From NCBI GenBank assembly GCA_016284295.1, contig JAEEOP010000006.1:62001-126000 (forward strand): 64,000 nt of DNA, in the 5' to 3' direction. Below, in pieces: positions 1-7,697 of the stretch. A model generated the notes under the pieces. The model ran no database searches. It was not told the origin of the DNA and saw nothing but the letters and a program-made list of their open reading frames with translations. Each line of letters starts with the position of its first letter. Position 1 is the stretch's first letter. The DNA comes from Methanomassiliicoccaceae archaeon (GTDB lineage: Archaea > Thermoplasmatota > Thermoplasmata > Methanomassiliicoccales > Methanomethylophilaceae). The position numbers were made by a program, and so were the translations under genes.

Positions 1-1710
1 TGCCTGGAGTTCGACCTCGATCTCGGTGATTCCGTACTGCAGATATCCGTACTCGAACTTCTCGTAGTATTTGTTGAACTCTGCGATCATGTCCTCGATC
101 TGTGCGTCGGTGTACCTGTCCATGGATCCCCTGAGGGTCATCAGGACGTTGTATGCGGACCTGAGGTCCTTGACGCAGTCGGGTGCGTCGTCTCCGAAGG
201 AGGCGATAGCGGTCTCGAGCTCGGGTATTACGATATCGAGGGTCATCTTGAGAGAGTCCCTGTCGATGGCGAACTCTGCCTCGATGATGTCCCTGATCTC
301 CTGGAAGTAGGGAGACATGTCGATTCCCTCGATGGCGGCTCCGTACTGTCCGATCGCTGCGGCGACGGTCTTGACCTCTGCGATGATCTTGTCGATCTGA
401 GCGAGTATGACGGGCCTGACCTCATCGTCGATGTAGGTCTCTGCAAGCTTCTTCAGCTTGTTGAGCTCGTCGATGACGAGCTGGAGCTCGGAACCGATCA
501 TCTTCTCGATCTCCTGTCCGTCGAAGAACTCCGTGATCGCTGCCTTGACGTCGGCGATCGCGAGGGGCTGGATCTTGTCCGAGAATGCCTTGAGCTGTTT
601 GAGCGCGTTCTCGATGATGGGCTGGTACTCCTTGGGGATATCGCTCTTTGCGACATCGTATGCCAGCTTGGCGTTGTCATAGAACGACTTGACGCCTGCC
701 TTGAGCTTGGTGAACTGCTCCTCGGTGGGGAGGGAGGTGTTCATGAAATCCTTGATCTGCGCCTTGAGTTCAGGGATGTAGGTGAAGTAGTTGTCGGGGT
801 TGGCTGCGACATCGGCGACATATCCGGCGATGGCATCGATTCCGGCAAGGGTCTTCTTGCACTGGTCGGCAACGTACTGTGCGAGGGTCTGCTTCTCCTT
901 GTCGATCTGCTCGGAGAACTTCTCCACAGCTGCGGAGAGGTCGTTGACTGCCTTAGCAGCGGCGGCCTGCACGTTCTTGCATGCGGTCTCTGCGTTGTCC
1001 ACGAGCTTCAGGAGGTAGGCTTTCAGGTCGAAGTTCTCGATGTAGTCCGCGAGGGCGAGCATCGAGGCATCGGTGTCGGACTCTACTCCGCCCATGATCG
1101 CGATGAGCTCGGGATCGGACAGAGGCATGTCCTTTGCGAGGGTTTTGAGCTCCATGGCGGCGTTCTCGTCTCCTGCGAAATAGGAGTCGACGATGGCCTG
1201 GAGCTTGTCGATGAATGCCTGGACATCGATCTCGTCGAAGTCGTCGCCCATTGCTGCGAGGGTGTCGGCGAGGGTATCGAGGGTGTCGAGGACAGGCTGG
1301 ACGGATTCGGTGATGTACGCCCTGAACTCTGCGGAGTCGACGTACGCCTTGGCCTGCTCTCCGAGGGCCCTGACCTGCTCTGCGACGGCCTTGATCTCCT
1401 TGGCGAGCTCATCCTCGATCGCAGTGCTTTCGAGGTATGCGATGATGTCGGCCTTGATCTTGGTGATGTCGACCTTGTTGAAGGAATCCACGATCGCCTT
1501 GAGGTCGGCGACAGCCTTGGCGGCCGCCTCCTTGTACTCCTCAGGGATGACATCCTTGCATGCGTCGTAGGTCTTGAGGACTGTGGCGTAGAGCTGGTTG
1601 ACGAGTATCTTGAGCTGGCTGACCTGCTTTTCGGTGGGGAAGTCGTTCTGGACGATCTTCTTGATCTGGGCCTTGAGCTCTGCGATGTGGTAGAACTTGT
1701 CCATGTCCTG
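1..1710 (-). repeat. Long 909-bp (303-residue) internal repeat in the giant protein
   Basis: The segment beginning YHIAELKAQIKK (Glu codon at 1678-1680) recurs as YIPELKAQIKD (Glu codon at 769-771), exactly 909 bases or 303 residues later. Shared landmarks follow in the same order in both copies: PTE-Q---LK, a Tyr-Asp then Ile-Pro-Glu/Lys-Glu-Tyr motif, an IE-rich helix, and a FAxDE/FAIDR-like segment. The second copy is cut by the window edge, so more copies may follow. Similarity is clear but not identical, so this is an old protein-level duplication and not a recent DNA repeat. Confidence 0.7.
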
Positions 1711-4425
1711 GGCGGTGGATGTGATGAAGTCGGCAAGAGCGCCGGGCAGCTGGGCCACGCTCATGCACTGGGCGATGATGTTGTCGACGTATCCGAGAGC
1801 GACCTGGTCGACCGCTGCGGATGCCTTGTCCAGTGCGGACACTACGGAGACGATTCCTGCTTCGATAGCCTTCTGGAGGATGTCGATGGATGCGTCGAGG
1901 ATCTGCTTGACATCGAAGAGATCGGGCTCGCTGGCGATGTAGTCGTTGAGCTTGTTCTCGGCTGCCGTAAGGTCAGCAATGATCTCGTCGAGCTCTGTTC
2001 CCTCGTAGTGCAGCTCGGTCTTCAAGTAATCGTTGAGGATCTGGAGCGAGTTGGCGGATACCTTGAGAACCCAGCTGCAGTCCTCGAGGACTGCCATCTC
2101 CAGGTCCTGGAGGGCGGATGCGAGCTTCATCTCGGATTCGGGTGCTCCCTCTCCGAGGATCTCCTTGATGATTGTCTTGATGACATCGAGTGCGTACTCG
2201 ACCTGCTCGTTCATGTACGGGCGGTAGTCCTGGTAGATCGCGTCGATCTCGTCCATGATGGGCTTGATCAGGGCCTTCGCGTCGTCGGCGTCCATGTCGT
2301 TGAGCTTCTTCTGGATGTTCTGGAGCTCTGCGATGATCTCTGCGATCTCCTGGTCGACCTTGATGGAGTTGAGTGTGTCGAGGATGGAGTTGAGGACTGC
2401 CTGGTAAGCATCGTCGACATACTCGCCGGATGCGATACCCTTCATGACGTCGTCCCAGTTCTCGTAGAGCTTCTGTGCGAACTGCTCGATGACTGCGGAT
2501 TCGTCGAGCATGTTCCTCTTGGACTCAAGGAGAGCCGCGAGGATCTTTCCGTAGAGCTGTAAGGAGTACTTCTCGTCCTCCAGGAACTGGATGGCGTTCT
2601 CGATCTCCCTCTTCTCTGTGGGGGACAATCCCTCATCCTCGAGCATCTTCTCGAGAGCGGTGATGACCTGCGCCTTGAAATCGAGGAAGTATTCGTATGC
2701 GTCGTCGACGTTTCCCTTGACGTCAAGGTATGCGTCTCCGATCGCGGCGTTGACGATGGTATCCCAGTTCTCGTCGAGGTATCCGAGCATCTCGCGGAGC
2801 TTGTCGGTGACGACCTTGATGGACACCTCCTTGTACTCCTGGAGGGTGTCGTCGATGGTCTTGGCGGAATCCGGGTCCATGAATGCGGGGTATCCTGCGG
2901 GCTTCTCCATCACCTTGTTCGCGGCGATGAACTCGTAGAGGTAGCCTGCGATGAGCGCGTGGTCGGCCTCGCTGGGGTGAGCGAGGACACCGTTGGCGGA
3001 GATGTATCCGATGTAGAGGTTCATCAGGGCCATCTCGCCTCCGGTGAACTTGATGGTCTTTCCGGGGGAGACGATCGTGCAGTCTCCAGTCCTCTCGTCG
3101 ACTGCGATGCTGCAGTCTCCGACGGTGAAGACTCCGATGGCCTCCTTGATCTTGGGACCGAGGACGTTCATGATGTCTCCGATGTCGGAGATAGAGGACA
3201 GGTCGATGTTGTTGCTCTGGACGACGTATTGGATGAACTCGGAGAACTTGAAGCTGATTCCGTCGATGAGGTCGTACATCACATAGCCGTTGGCGGGGAT
3301 GATGCTGCTGGTACCTGCCCTGAGCGCGGTGGGATCTGCGTTCTGGAGAAGAGCGTAGGCAACCATGTTCTTGACCTCGTTGGGTGCATTGGCCCCATCG
3401 TCGACGATGTAGGCTGCATACGATGCCGGGTTGTCGACATTGACGTGGTACGTCATCATGGAGTAGGGCGAGATGTACTGGGCGTACAGGTTGCAGTACT
3501 CCTGAACGACTCCGTAGAGCTGTCCGAGTGGAACGGTCACTCCGTTGCAGACAATGTTGATGTTACTGAAGTAGTTGGTGGAATCGAGCACGATGACCTT
3601 CGCTTTGGGGTTCGCGGAGAGGATGTACTTCATGTTGTTGTCGAAGCTGGAATCGTAGATGGTGATCGCATACGCGGTCGCACTGATAATTCCGGACAGG
3701 GCATCAAGGACCTTTTCGGTCTGCGCGGGGCTGATTCCTGCCTTCTGCACGAGCTTGACGATGTGTCCGGAGATGAACTCCCTGGCGTCGTCCATCATCT
3801 GCATGAGCTCGGCGTCGTAGAACAGGTCGAACTGCTCCTCAGGGATCTCTCCATTGATGATTCCCTCGATCATCTCCATGTAGGTGTAGGTGAAGTCCGA
3901 GTTGAACTGGTATGTGATGATGTCCGCCTGCTTGATGGAGTCCTGGTAGTACTCGCGGAGTCCGGACAGCGACTTCTCGTATCCGGGGACGTTGAAGTTC
4001 TTCAGCGCACCGGTGTTGCCGTAAAGTCCGACAAGGGATACGGGGATGACTTCGTTGACGGTGACGGAATCACCATCGAATCCATCCTCGAGCATATACC
4101 TCAGGTCGAGGCTGCGGGTGCCACTGACCGCAAGCTGGCGGTAATCGACATCGTATCCCTGCGACTCGAAGAGCTTTGCAAGGAGCGAGGGGTAGTTGTT
4201 TTCGAGTTTGACCTCGAAACCATAGTAATCATAAGCGTTCTCGGGATAATACTCTGTCACCCCGTAGCCGTTGACCGCCGAATCTCCGAGAGCGACGTAG
4301 TTCAGAGTCCCTTTGGACTCGTCCGCCGCGTCCCCGTTGGGGGCAGCCAACAGCGTGGCGTTCGCTGCAAGCATTACGAATACAGCGAATACTGCCATTG
4401 ACTTGATCAATGTTGTCTTTCTCAT
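1..4425 (-). CDS. Giant secreted SGNH/GDSL hydrolase-like protein with helical repeat rod (partial, C-terminus outside window)
   Basis: One open frame runs from an ATG at 4425 to the window edge, 1475 codons without a stop. The ORF track omits it because no stop lies inside the window. Residues 1-34 form a signal peptide (MRKTT, then a hydrophobic stretch). Residues 41-500 carry SGNH-hydrolase blocks: GDS with Ser49, Gly102 in AVSGTRS, Asn174 in QFNSDF, and His483 in AHPSEADH. The usual Asp three residues before the His is not evident. The remaining 970 or more residues look almost wholly helical, acidic and coiled-coil-like, with a 303-residue repeat near the window start. A TATA-like element lies at 4513-4523. 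It is probably an exported cell-surface esterase/lipase-like or adhesion protein. The substrate is unknown, and the fold assignment rests on motifs only. Confidence 0.85.
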   Translation of the reverse strand, partial: MRKTTLIKSMAVFAVFVMLAANATLLAAPNGDAADESKGTLNYVALGDSAVNGYGVTEYYPENAYDYYGFEVKLENNYPSLLAKLFESQGYDVDYRQLAVSGTRSLDLRYMLEDGFDGDSVTVNEVIPVSLVGLYGNTGALKNFNVPGYEKSLSGLREYYQDSIKQADIITYQFNSDFTYTYMEMIEGIINGEIPEEQFDLFYDAELMQMMDDAREFISGHIVKLVQKAGISPAQTEKVLDALSGIISATAYAITIYDSSFDNNMKYILSANPKAKVIVLDSTNYFSNINIVCNGVTVPLGQLYGVVQEYCNLYAQYISPYSMMTYHVNVDNPASYAAYIVDDGANAPNEVKNMVAYALLQNADPTALRAGTSSIIPANGYVMYDLIDGISFKFSEFIQYVVQSNNIDLSSISDIGDIMNVLGPKIKEAIGVFTVGDCSIAVDERTGDCTIVSPGKTIKFTGGEMALMNLYIGYISANGVLAHPSEADHALIAGYLYEFIAANKVMEKPAGYPAFMDPDSAKTIDDTLQEYKEVSIKVVTDKLREMLGYLDENWDTIVNAAIGDAYLDVKGNVDDAYEYFLDFKAQVITALEKMLEDEGLSPTEKREIENAIQFLEDEKYSLQLYGKILAALLESKRNMLDESAVIEQFAQKLYENWDDVMKGIASGEYVDDAYQAVLNSILDTLNSIKVDQEIAEIIAELQNIQKKLNDMDADDAKALIKPIMDEIDAIYQDYRPYMNEQVEYALDVIKTIIKEILGEGAPESEMKLASALQDLEMAVLEDCSWVLKVSANSLQILNDYLKTELHYEGTELDEIIADLTAAENKLNDYIASEPDLFDVKQILDASIDILQKAIEAGIVSVVSALDKASAAVDQVALGYVDNIIAQCMSVAQLPGALADFITSTAQDMDKFYHIAELKAQIKKIVQNDFPTEKQVSQLKILVNQLYATVLKTYDACKDVIPEEYKEAAAKAVADLKAIVDSFNKVDITKIKADIIAYLESTAIEDELAKEIKAVAEQVRALGEQAKAYVDSAEFRAYITESVQPVLDTLDTLADTLAAMGDDFDEIDVQAFIDKLQAIVDSYFAGDENAAMELKTLAKDMPLSDPELIAIMGGVESDTDASMLALADYIENFDLKAYLLKLVDNAETACKNVQAAAAKAVNDLSAAVEKFSEQIDKEKQTLAQYVADQCKKTLAGIDAIAGYVADVAANPDNYFTYIPELKAQIKDFMNTSLPTEEQFTKLKAGVKSFYDNAKLAYDVAKSDIPKEYQPIIENALKQLKAFSDKIQPLAIADVKAAITEFFDGQEIEKMIGSELQLVIDELNKLKKLAETYIDDEVRPVILAQIDKIIAEVKTVAAAIGQYGAAIEGIDMSPYFQEIRDIIEAEFAIDRDSLKMTLDIVIPELETAIASFGDDAPDCVKDLRSAYNVLMTLRGSMDRYTDAQIEDMIAEFNKYYEKFEYGYLQYGITEIEVELQA

Positions 4426-4451
4426 AAGCACACACTCTTTCGGCAAACCAG

Positions 4452-4523
4452 CGGTCGGTTTATCGACCGATAGTCCGGGTGAAAGCCCAGTTACTGCTAT
4501 AACCTCCTTTATGTTATAATAAG
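4452..4523 (-). promoter_or_regulatory. Promoter and hairpin-containing leader of the giant SGNH gene
   Basis: On the minus strand a TATA-like CTTATTATAAC (4513-4523) would start transcription near 4490, leaving a leader of about 65 bases before the ATG at 4425. The leader can form a perfect 6-bp hairpin, CGGTCG/CGACCG with a six-base loop (4452-4469), and a small GGG/CCC hairpin (4477-4488). No clear Shine-Dalgarno sequence precedes the ATG. Most genes here appear leaderless, so a structured leader is unusual. Confidence 0.4.
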
Positions 4524-4611
4524 ATAAAAAGTGAACTATGAGCAAGTCATAATGCCTGCGTGCTATATGAAATAGCAACCTCATGTCGTCAAAGGTCGAG
4601 TAGCACCGATT

Positions 4612-5262
4612 TCAGCTAATTTTGTTCTCGGGATCCGGGAACAGCCTCTTGATGACCCTGGTCGTGTACCTCACGACGATACCCACGGTCAATGCGGCGA
4701 AGATCGTTCCCTCCCTCACGCCCTGGAGCCCTCCAAACGAAATGAGGGAGATGACGGCCGCTATAGAGATGTTGGTGACATCGAAAATTATCTTCATCCT
4801 GCTGAATGGGACCTTGGTCTTTATCGACAGTGCCAGCACTGCCCCTTCGCCTGGTACCATGGTGGTCCTCGAGTTGACCACCAGGGCCACTCCGGCCCCC
4901 AGGATGACAACGCTCAGCACGGCGTAGATCCAGCATTCGACGTACGATTGGGGGGACCATCCGCTCACCAGATCGACTGTGATCTTGGTGAAGAAGCTGA
5001 ACACAATGGATACGGGAAGCTGGAGCAGGGACACGTAGCTGAAGTCCTTGCGGAGCACCAGATACTGCAGGACGATCAACCCGATGTTGAGGGCGAACGT
5101 GGTCAGATAGAGCTCCACGCCGGTGGTCAGACTGAGGACGAAGGGTATGGAGGAGATTGGTGTCGTACCGATATCCGCCTTCGTGGACAATGCGATACCG
5201 AAGGTCATGACGAACAATCCGATGACGAACATCGCGATACGTTTGACATGGTCCCGGTTCAT
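4612..5262 (-). CDS. YczE/YitT-like multi-pass membrane protein
   Basis: This is an integral membrane protein of about 216 residues. The track ORF starts far upstream, inside tRNA-Leu. The likely start is the ATG at 5262 (MNRDHVKRIAMF), about 25 bases after a TATTAATA element. About five or six hydrophobic segments follow, beginning IAMFVIGLFVMTFGIAL. The signature stretch STKADIGTTPISSIPF, and the charged loops near RTTMVPGEGAV, resemble the YczE/YyaS/YitT family of uncharacterised bacterial and archaeal membrane proteins. No transport substrate is known for the family. It is monocistronic as far as can be seen, lying between the giant gene and tRNA-Leu on the same strand. Confidence 0.8.
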   Translation of the reverse strand: MNRDHVKRIAMFVIGLFVMTFGIALSTKADIGTTPISSIPFVLSLTTGVELYLTTFALNIGLIVLQYLVLRKDFSYVSLLQLPVSIVFSFFTKITVDLVSGWSPQSYVECWIYAVLSVVILGAGVALVVNSRTTMVPGEGAVLALSIKTKVPFSRMKIIFDVTNISIAAVISLISFGGLQGVREGTIFAALTVGIVVRYTTRVIKRLFPDPENKIS

Positions 5263-5369
5263 AGCCTGTGCAAAGGTATGGCGTATTAATAGCTGAGTCT
5301 GCGACAATCGTATGGATGACGGTGCGTAAGATTCGTTATTGCGATACGTGACGATCGAACGAACGGACC

Positions 5370-5389
5370 AAAAAAACACTGAAGCAGTG
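5370..5389 (-). terminator. Terminator after tRNA-Leu
   Basis: On the minus strand, immediately after the tRNA CCA end, CACTG-CTT-CAGTG forms a 5-bp hairpin followed by seven T residues. This is a textbook T-run terminator for the tRNA transcript. Confidence 0.7.
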
Positions 5390-5395
5390 AAGAAT

Positions 5396-5483
5396 TGGTG
5401 CAAGGGAAGGGATTTGAACCCTCGAACTCCTACGAGAATAGGCCCTGAACCTATCTCCTTTGGCCAGGCTCGGATACCCTTGC
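5396..5483 (-). tRNA. tRNA-Leu (CAG anticodon), CCA encoded
   Basis: The minus strand folds as a class II tRNA. The 7-bp acceptor stem is GCAAGGG/CCCTTGC, the anticodon stem ATAGG/CCTAT holds the loop TTCAGGG (anticodon CAG, leucine), a long variable arm follows, and the T arm is GAGGG-TTCAAAT-CCCTT. The discriminator is A and the CCA end is genomically encoded. A TATA-like run (TTTTTTATA on the minus strand, 5516-5524) lies about 37 bases upstream and a hairpin plus T7 terminator lies downstream. Confidence 0.95.
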
Positions 5484-5539
5484 ACGTCAGGCCAATTGCC
5501 TTGAACACATCATCGTATAAAAAACTGAGAGGAAGATAT

Positions 5540-5566
5540 GCCGCCCCGGGCTAGTGGGCGGCTTTT
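5540..5566 (-). terminator. Strong GC hairpin downstream of the 72-aa gene
   Basis: GCCGCCC (5540-5546) and GGGCGGC (5556-5562) form a perfect 7-bp stem. It lies about 30 bases past the stop of the minus-strand 72-aa gene and just before the tRNA-Leu promoter. TTTT follows on the plus strand, but only a weaker pyrimidine-rich tract follows on the minus strand, so direction is uncertain. Confidence 0.45.
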
Positions 5567-5592
5567 AGGTCGATTTATGGTGAACGCGGATT

Positions 5593-5811
5593 TCAGGCTT
5601 TCATGATCTTCATCCATCCACCGGATTCGTAGATGGCGAGCTTCCTCTCCTTGAGGATCTTCTCGAACTCGGCCCACTCGATTACGTCGAGCCTGTTGTT
5701 CTTTCCTTTTGTGAACTGAATTCCGGATGTTCCCTTGACTTTTCCGGGCTTGAGTCCCTTGTTCTTTGCGATCACTTTTGCTTTATCCAGGTCAATGCGT
5801 TCCATTACCAT
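5593..5811 (-). CDS. Small hypothetical basic protein (72 aa)
   Basis: A 72-residue soluble, lysine-rich protein that I do not recognise. It shows a basic central part (KGLKPGKVKGTSG) and a helical acidic/aromatic C-terminus (EWAEFEKILKERK) ending ESGGWMKIMKA. There are no Cys residues, membrane segment or signal peptide. An AT-rich promoter region lies upstream, with TATAAATAG on the minus strand near 5845, and a strong GC hairpin lies downstream, which together support it as a separate transcription unit. The start could be the first Met (5811) or the third residue (MERID). Low-complexity lysine runs and the small size suggest nucleic-acid binding, but that is only a guess. Confidence 0.6.
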   Translation of the reverse strand: MVMERIDLDKAKVIAKNKGLKPGKVKGTSGIQFTKGKNNRLDVIEWAEFEKILKERKLAIYESGGWMKIMKA

Positions 5812-6011
5812 ATAGAATGCCCCCGAAATTAGTATTCTTATAGTTACTATTTATACCTTGTTCAGTTTTCCGACCATCTGGCTAGTACAATCTATCCATT
5901 TTTTCATCCAAATACAGGAAAATTGAGCCATTAACACCGTTATTGAATTATCCCAGGATGTGCCAACATACCTCAAAAACCAGTTGGATGCAACATCCGA
6001 TTTAAGGCACT

Positions 6012-7697
6012 TCATTCATTGACGATTCTACCCTCGTCGATCCTTATGACGGTGTCCGCCTGATCGATGAGGGCGAGGTTGTGACTGATGATGAGGACGG
6101 TACGCCCGTCCACCCTGTCCTTGAGCCTGTCGAAGATGGTCTGCCCGGTGATGGGATCGAGACCTGCGACCGCCTCATCGAGAATCAGAATCTTGGGGTC
6201 GCTCAAGATCGCACGGGATATGGCGAGCATCCTCCTCTGGGCCAGGGGCAGACGATTCATCTCGTTTCCTATGCGGGTCTCGTAGCCGTCTGTGAGCCTT
6301 CCGACGTAATCGTCCAGTCCGGTCAGCCTGCAAACGTCCAGGAACGTCTCCTCGGATACGCCTTCCATGTTGTACAGCACGTTCTCCCTGATGGTACCCT
6401 CGAAGGTCCAGGGGTTCTGGAGGACGGCGACCAGCCTGTGGCTGAGGTCCTTCCTCGGGATTGTCCTGATCTCCCTGCCGTCTATCTCTATGGATCCGGT
6501 GTAGTCGGAATAGAATCCCATCATCAGGTTCGCAAGGGTCGTCTTCCCGGAGGCGGTAGGACCGACCAGGGCCGTGATCTTCCCGGGCTCGATGTCGAAA
6601 GACACCGAATGAATGATCTCCCTGCCTTCGACGTACGAGAACGACACGTCCCTGAAGCTCACACGGCCCTCGCCCATCACGAACCCGTCATCCTCGGACG
6701 GGACCTCCTCGTCGGGCTCCTCCAGCACGTCGAGGATCCTCTCGAGGGAGATGATCTCCTCGCGCATACCGTCGAAGACCGTCACGGTCATCAGCAGGGG
6801 GGAGTTGACCAGCCTGACGTAGATCAGGAACGACAGGAACATTCCCACCGGCATGGATCCGCCGTAAATCAGCAGGACGCCTGCTATGACGGTCACCAGG
6901 TACCCTATGTTCGCCATGATGCTGACCACGGGCGCGATCATCCCGGTGCGGGTGTTGGACCTGATGAACGCCTCGGTGAACTCGTCATTGTAGAGGGTGA
7001 ACCTCTTCTTCACGACCTCCTCCATGTTCTCCGCCTTGATGGTCTTGTGAGCGGAGATTATGTCGCTCATCTGCGTGTTCAGTTCGGCGACCGCTGCCTT
7101 CTGCCTCCTGTAATCATCCTCCGAATCGCGGATGAGGTATCTGATGATGAGGACGGTTATCGGCATCAGTATGGCATACAGGATCGCCAGGATGGGGCTG
7201 GTGATGAACATCATGATGAAGATTCCGATGATCATCGTGAAATGCACTATGAATCCGATGTAATCGTTCGATATGAGCTTCGAGACCGCAGGCATGTCCG
7301 CGGTGAAACGCGACGACAGGTCCCCGGGTGGCATCCCGTCGATGTAGCTGATCGGGACCCTGAGGAGCTTATCGTTCATCTCGTTCCTCATCCTCCTAGC
7401 GGTCTGCAGCGACATCTTGCTCATGATGTTCTTGGAATGGCAGGTCATCACATACCAGAGCACCACCAGGAGGATGATGAACGTGCACAGGTCCAGCAGC
7501 ATGGAGAGGTCCAGCGCCTGGACCGTGTCGGGCGACACCAGCCAGTCCAACACCCTTCCGCAGAAGTATGGGACCACGCTGAGTATGACCGTTGCGGCGA
7601 AGGACAGCATGATGCATTTCCTCATGAGGTACTTGTCGTCGCCCACGTAGTCCTCCAGACGCCTCAGGACGATGGTGCTCTGCGAGATCATGCCCAT
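6012..7697 (-). CDS. ABC exporter half-transporter, catalytic-site ATPase subunit (canonical Walker motifs, degenerate signature)
   Basis: A 561-residue fused membrane-plus-ATPase half-transporter of the MsbA/MdlB exporter type. The N-terminal 330 residues hold about six membrane segments. The nucleotide-binding domain has Walker A GPTASGKTT near residue 378, Walker B ILILDEA near 504 with the catalytic Glu, and an IISHN switch His. Its signature is LPLAQRR instead of LSGGQ. The start overlaps the stop of the upstream partner by 10 bases, so translation is probably coupled. The partner has the opposite defects, so the two should form a heterodimer with one working ATP site. The substrate is unknown. 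Confidence 0.92.
   Translation of the reverse strand: MGMISQSTIVLRRLEDYVGDDKYLMRKCIMLSFAATVILSVVPYFCGRVLDWLVSPDTVQALDLSMLLDLCTFIILLVVLWYVMTCHSKNIMSKMSLQTARRMRNEMNDKLLRVPISYIDGMPPGDLSSRFTADMPAVSKLISNDYIGFIVHFTMIIGIFIMMFITSPILAILYAILMPITVLIIRYLIRDSEDDYRRQKAAVAELNTQMSDIISAHKTIKAENMEEVVKKRFTLYNDEFTEAFIRSNTRTGMIAPVVSIMANIGYLVTVIAGVLLIYGGSMPVGMFLSFLIYVRLVNSPLLMTVTVFDGMREEIISLERILDVLEEPDEEVPSEDDGFVMGEGRVSFRDVSFSYVEGREIIHSVSFDIEPGKITALVGPTASGKTTLANLMMGFYSDYTGSIEIDGREIRTIPRKDLSHRLVAVLQNPWTFEGTIRENVLYNMEGVSEETFLDVCRLTGLDDYVGRLTDGYETRIGNEMNRLPLAQRRMLAISRAILSDPKILILDEAVAGLDPITGQTIFDRLKDRVDGRTVLIISHNLALIDQADTVIRIDEGRIVNE

Noticed and set aside
1687-4401. Long plus-strand ORFs (291 aa and 480 aa)
   Set aside because: They are antisense to the giant SGNH gene, with Val/Asp/Leu/Gly-rich shadow composition and no domain, signal or promoter.
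4441-4500. c-di-GMP-type riboswitch resemblance on the plus strand
   Set aside because: Only short fragments resemble the consensus, and no gene lies downstream on that strand.
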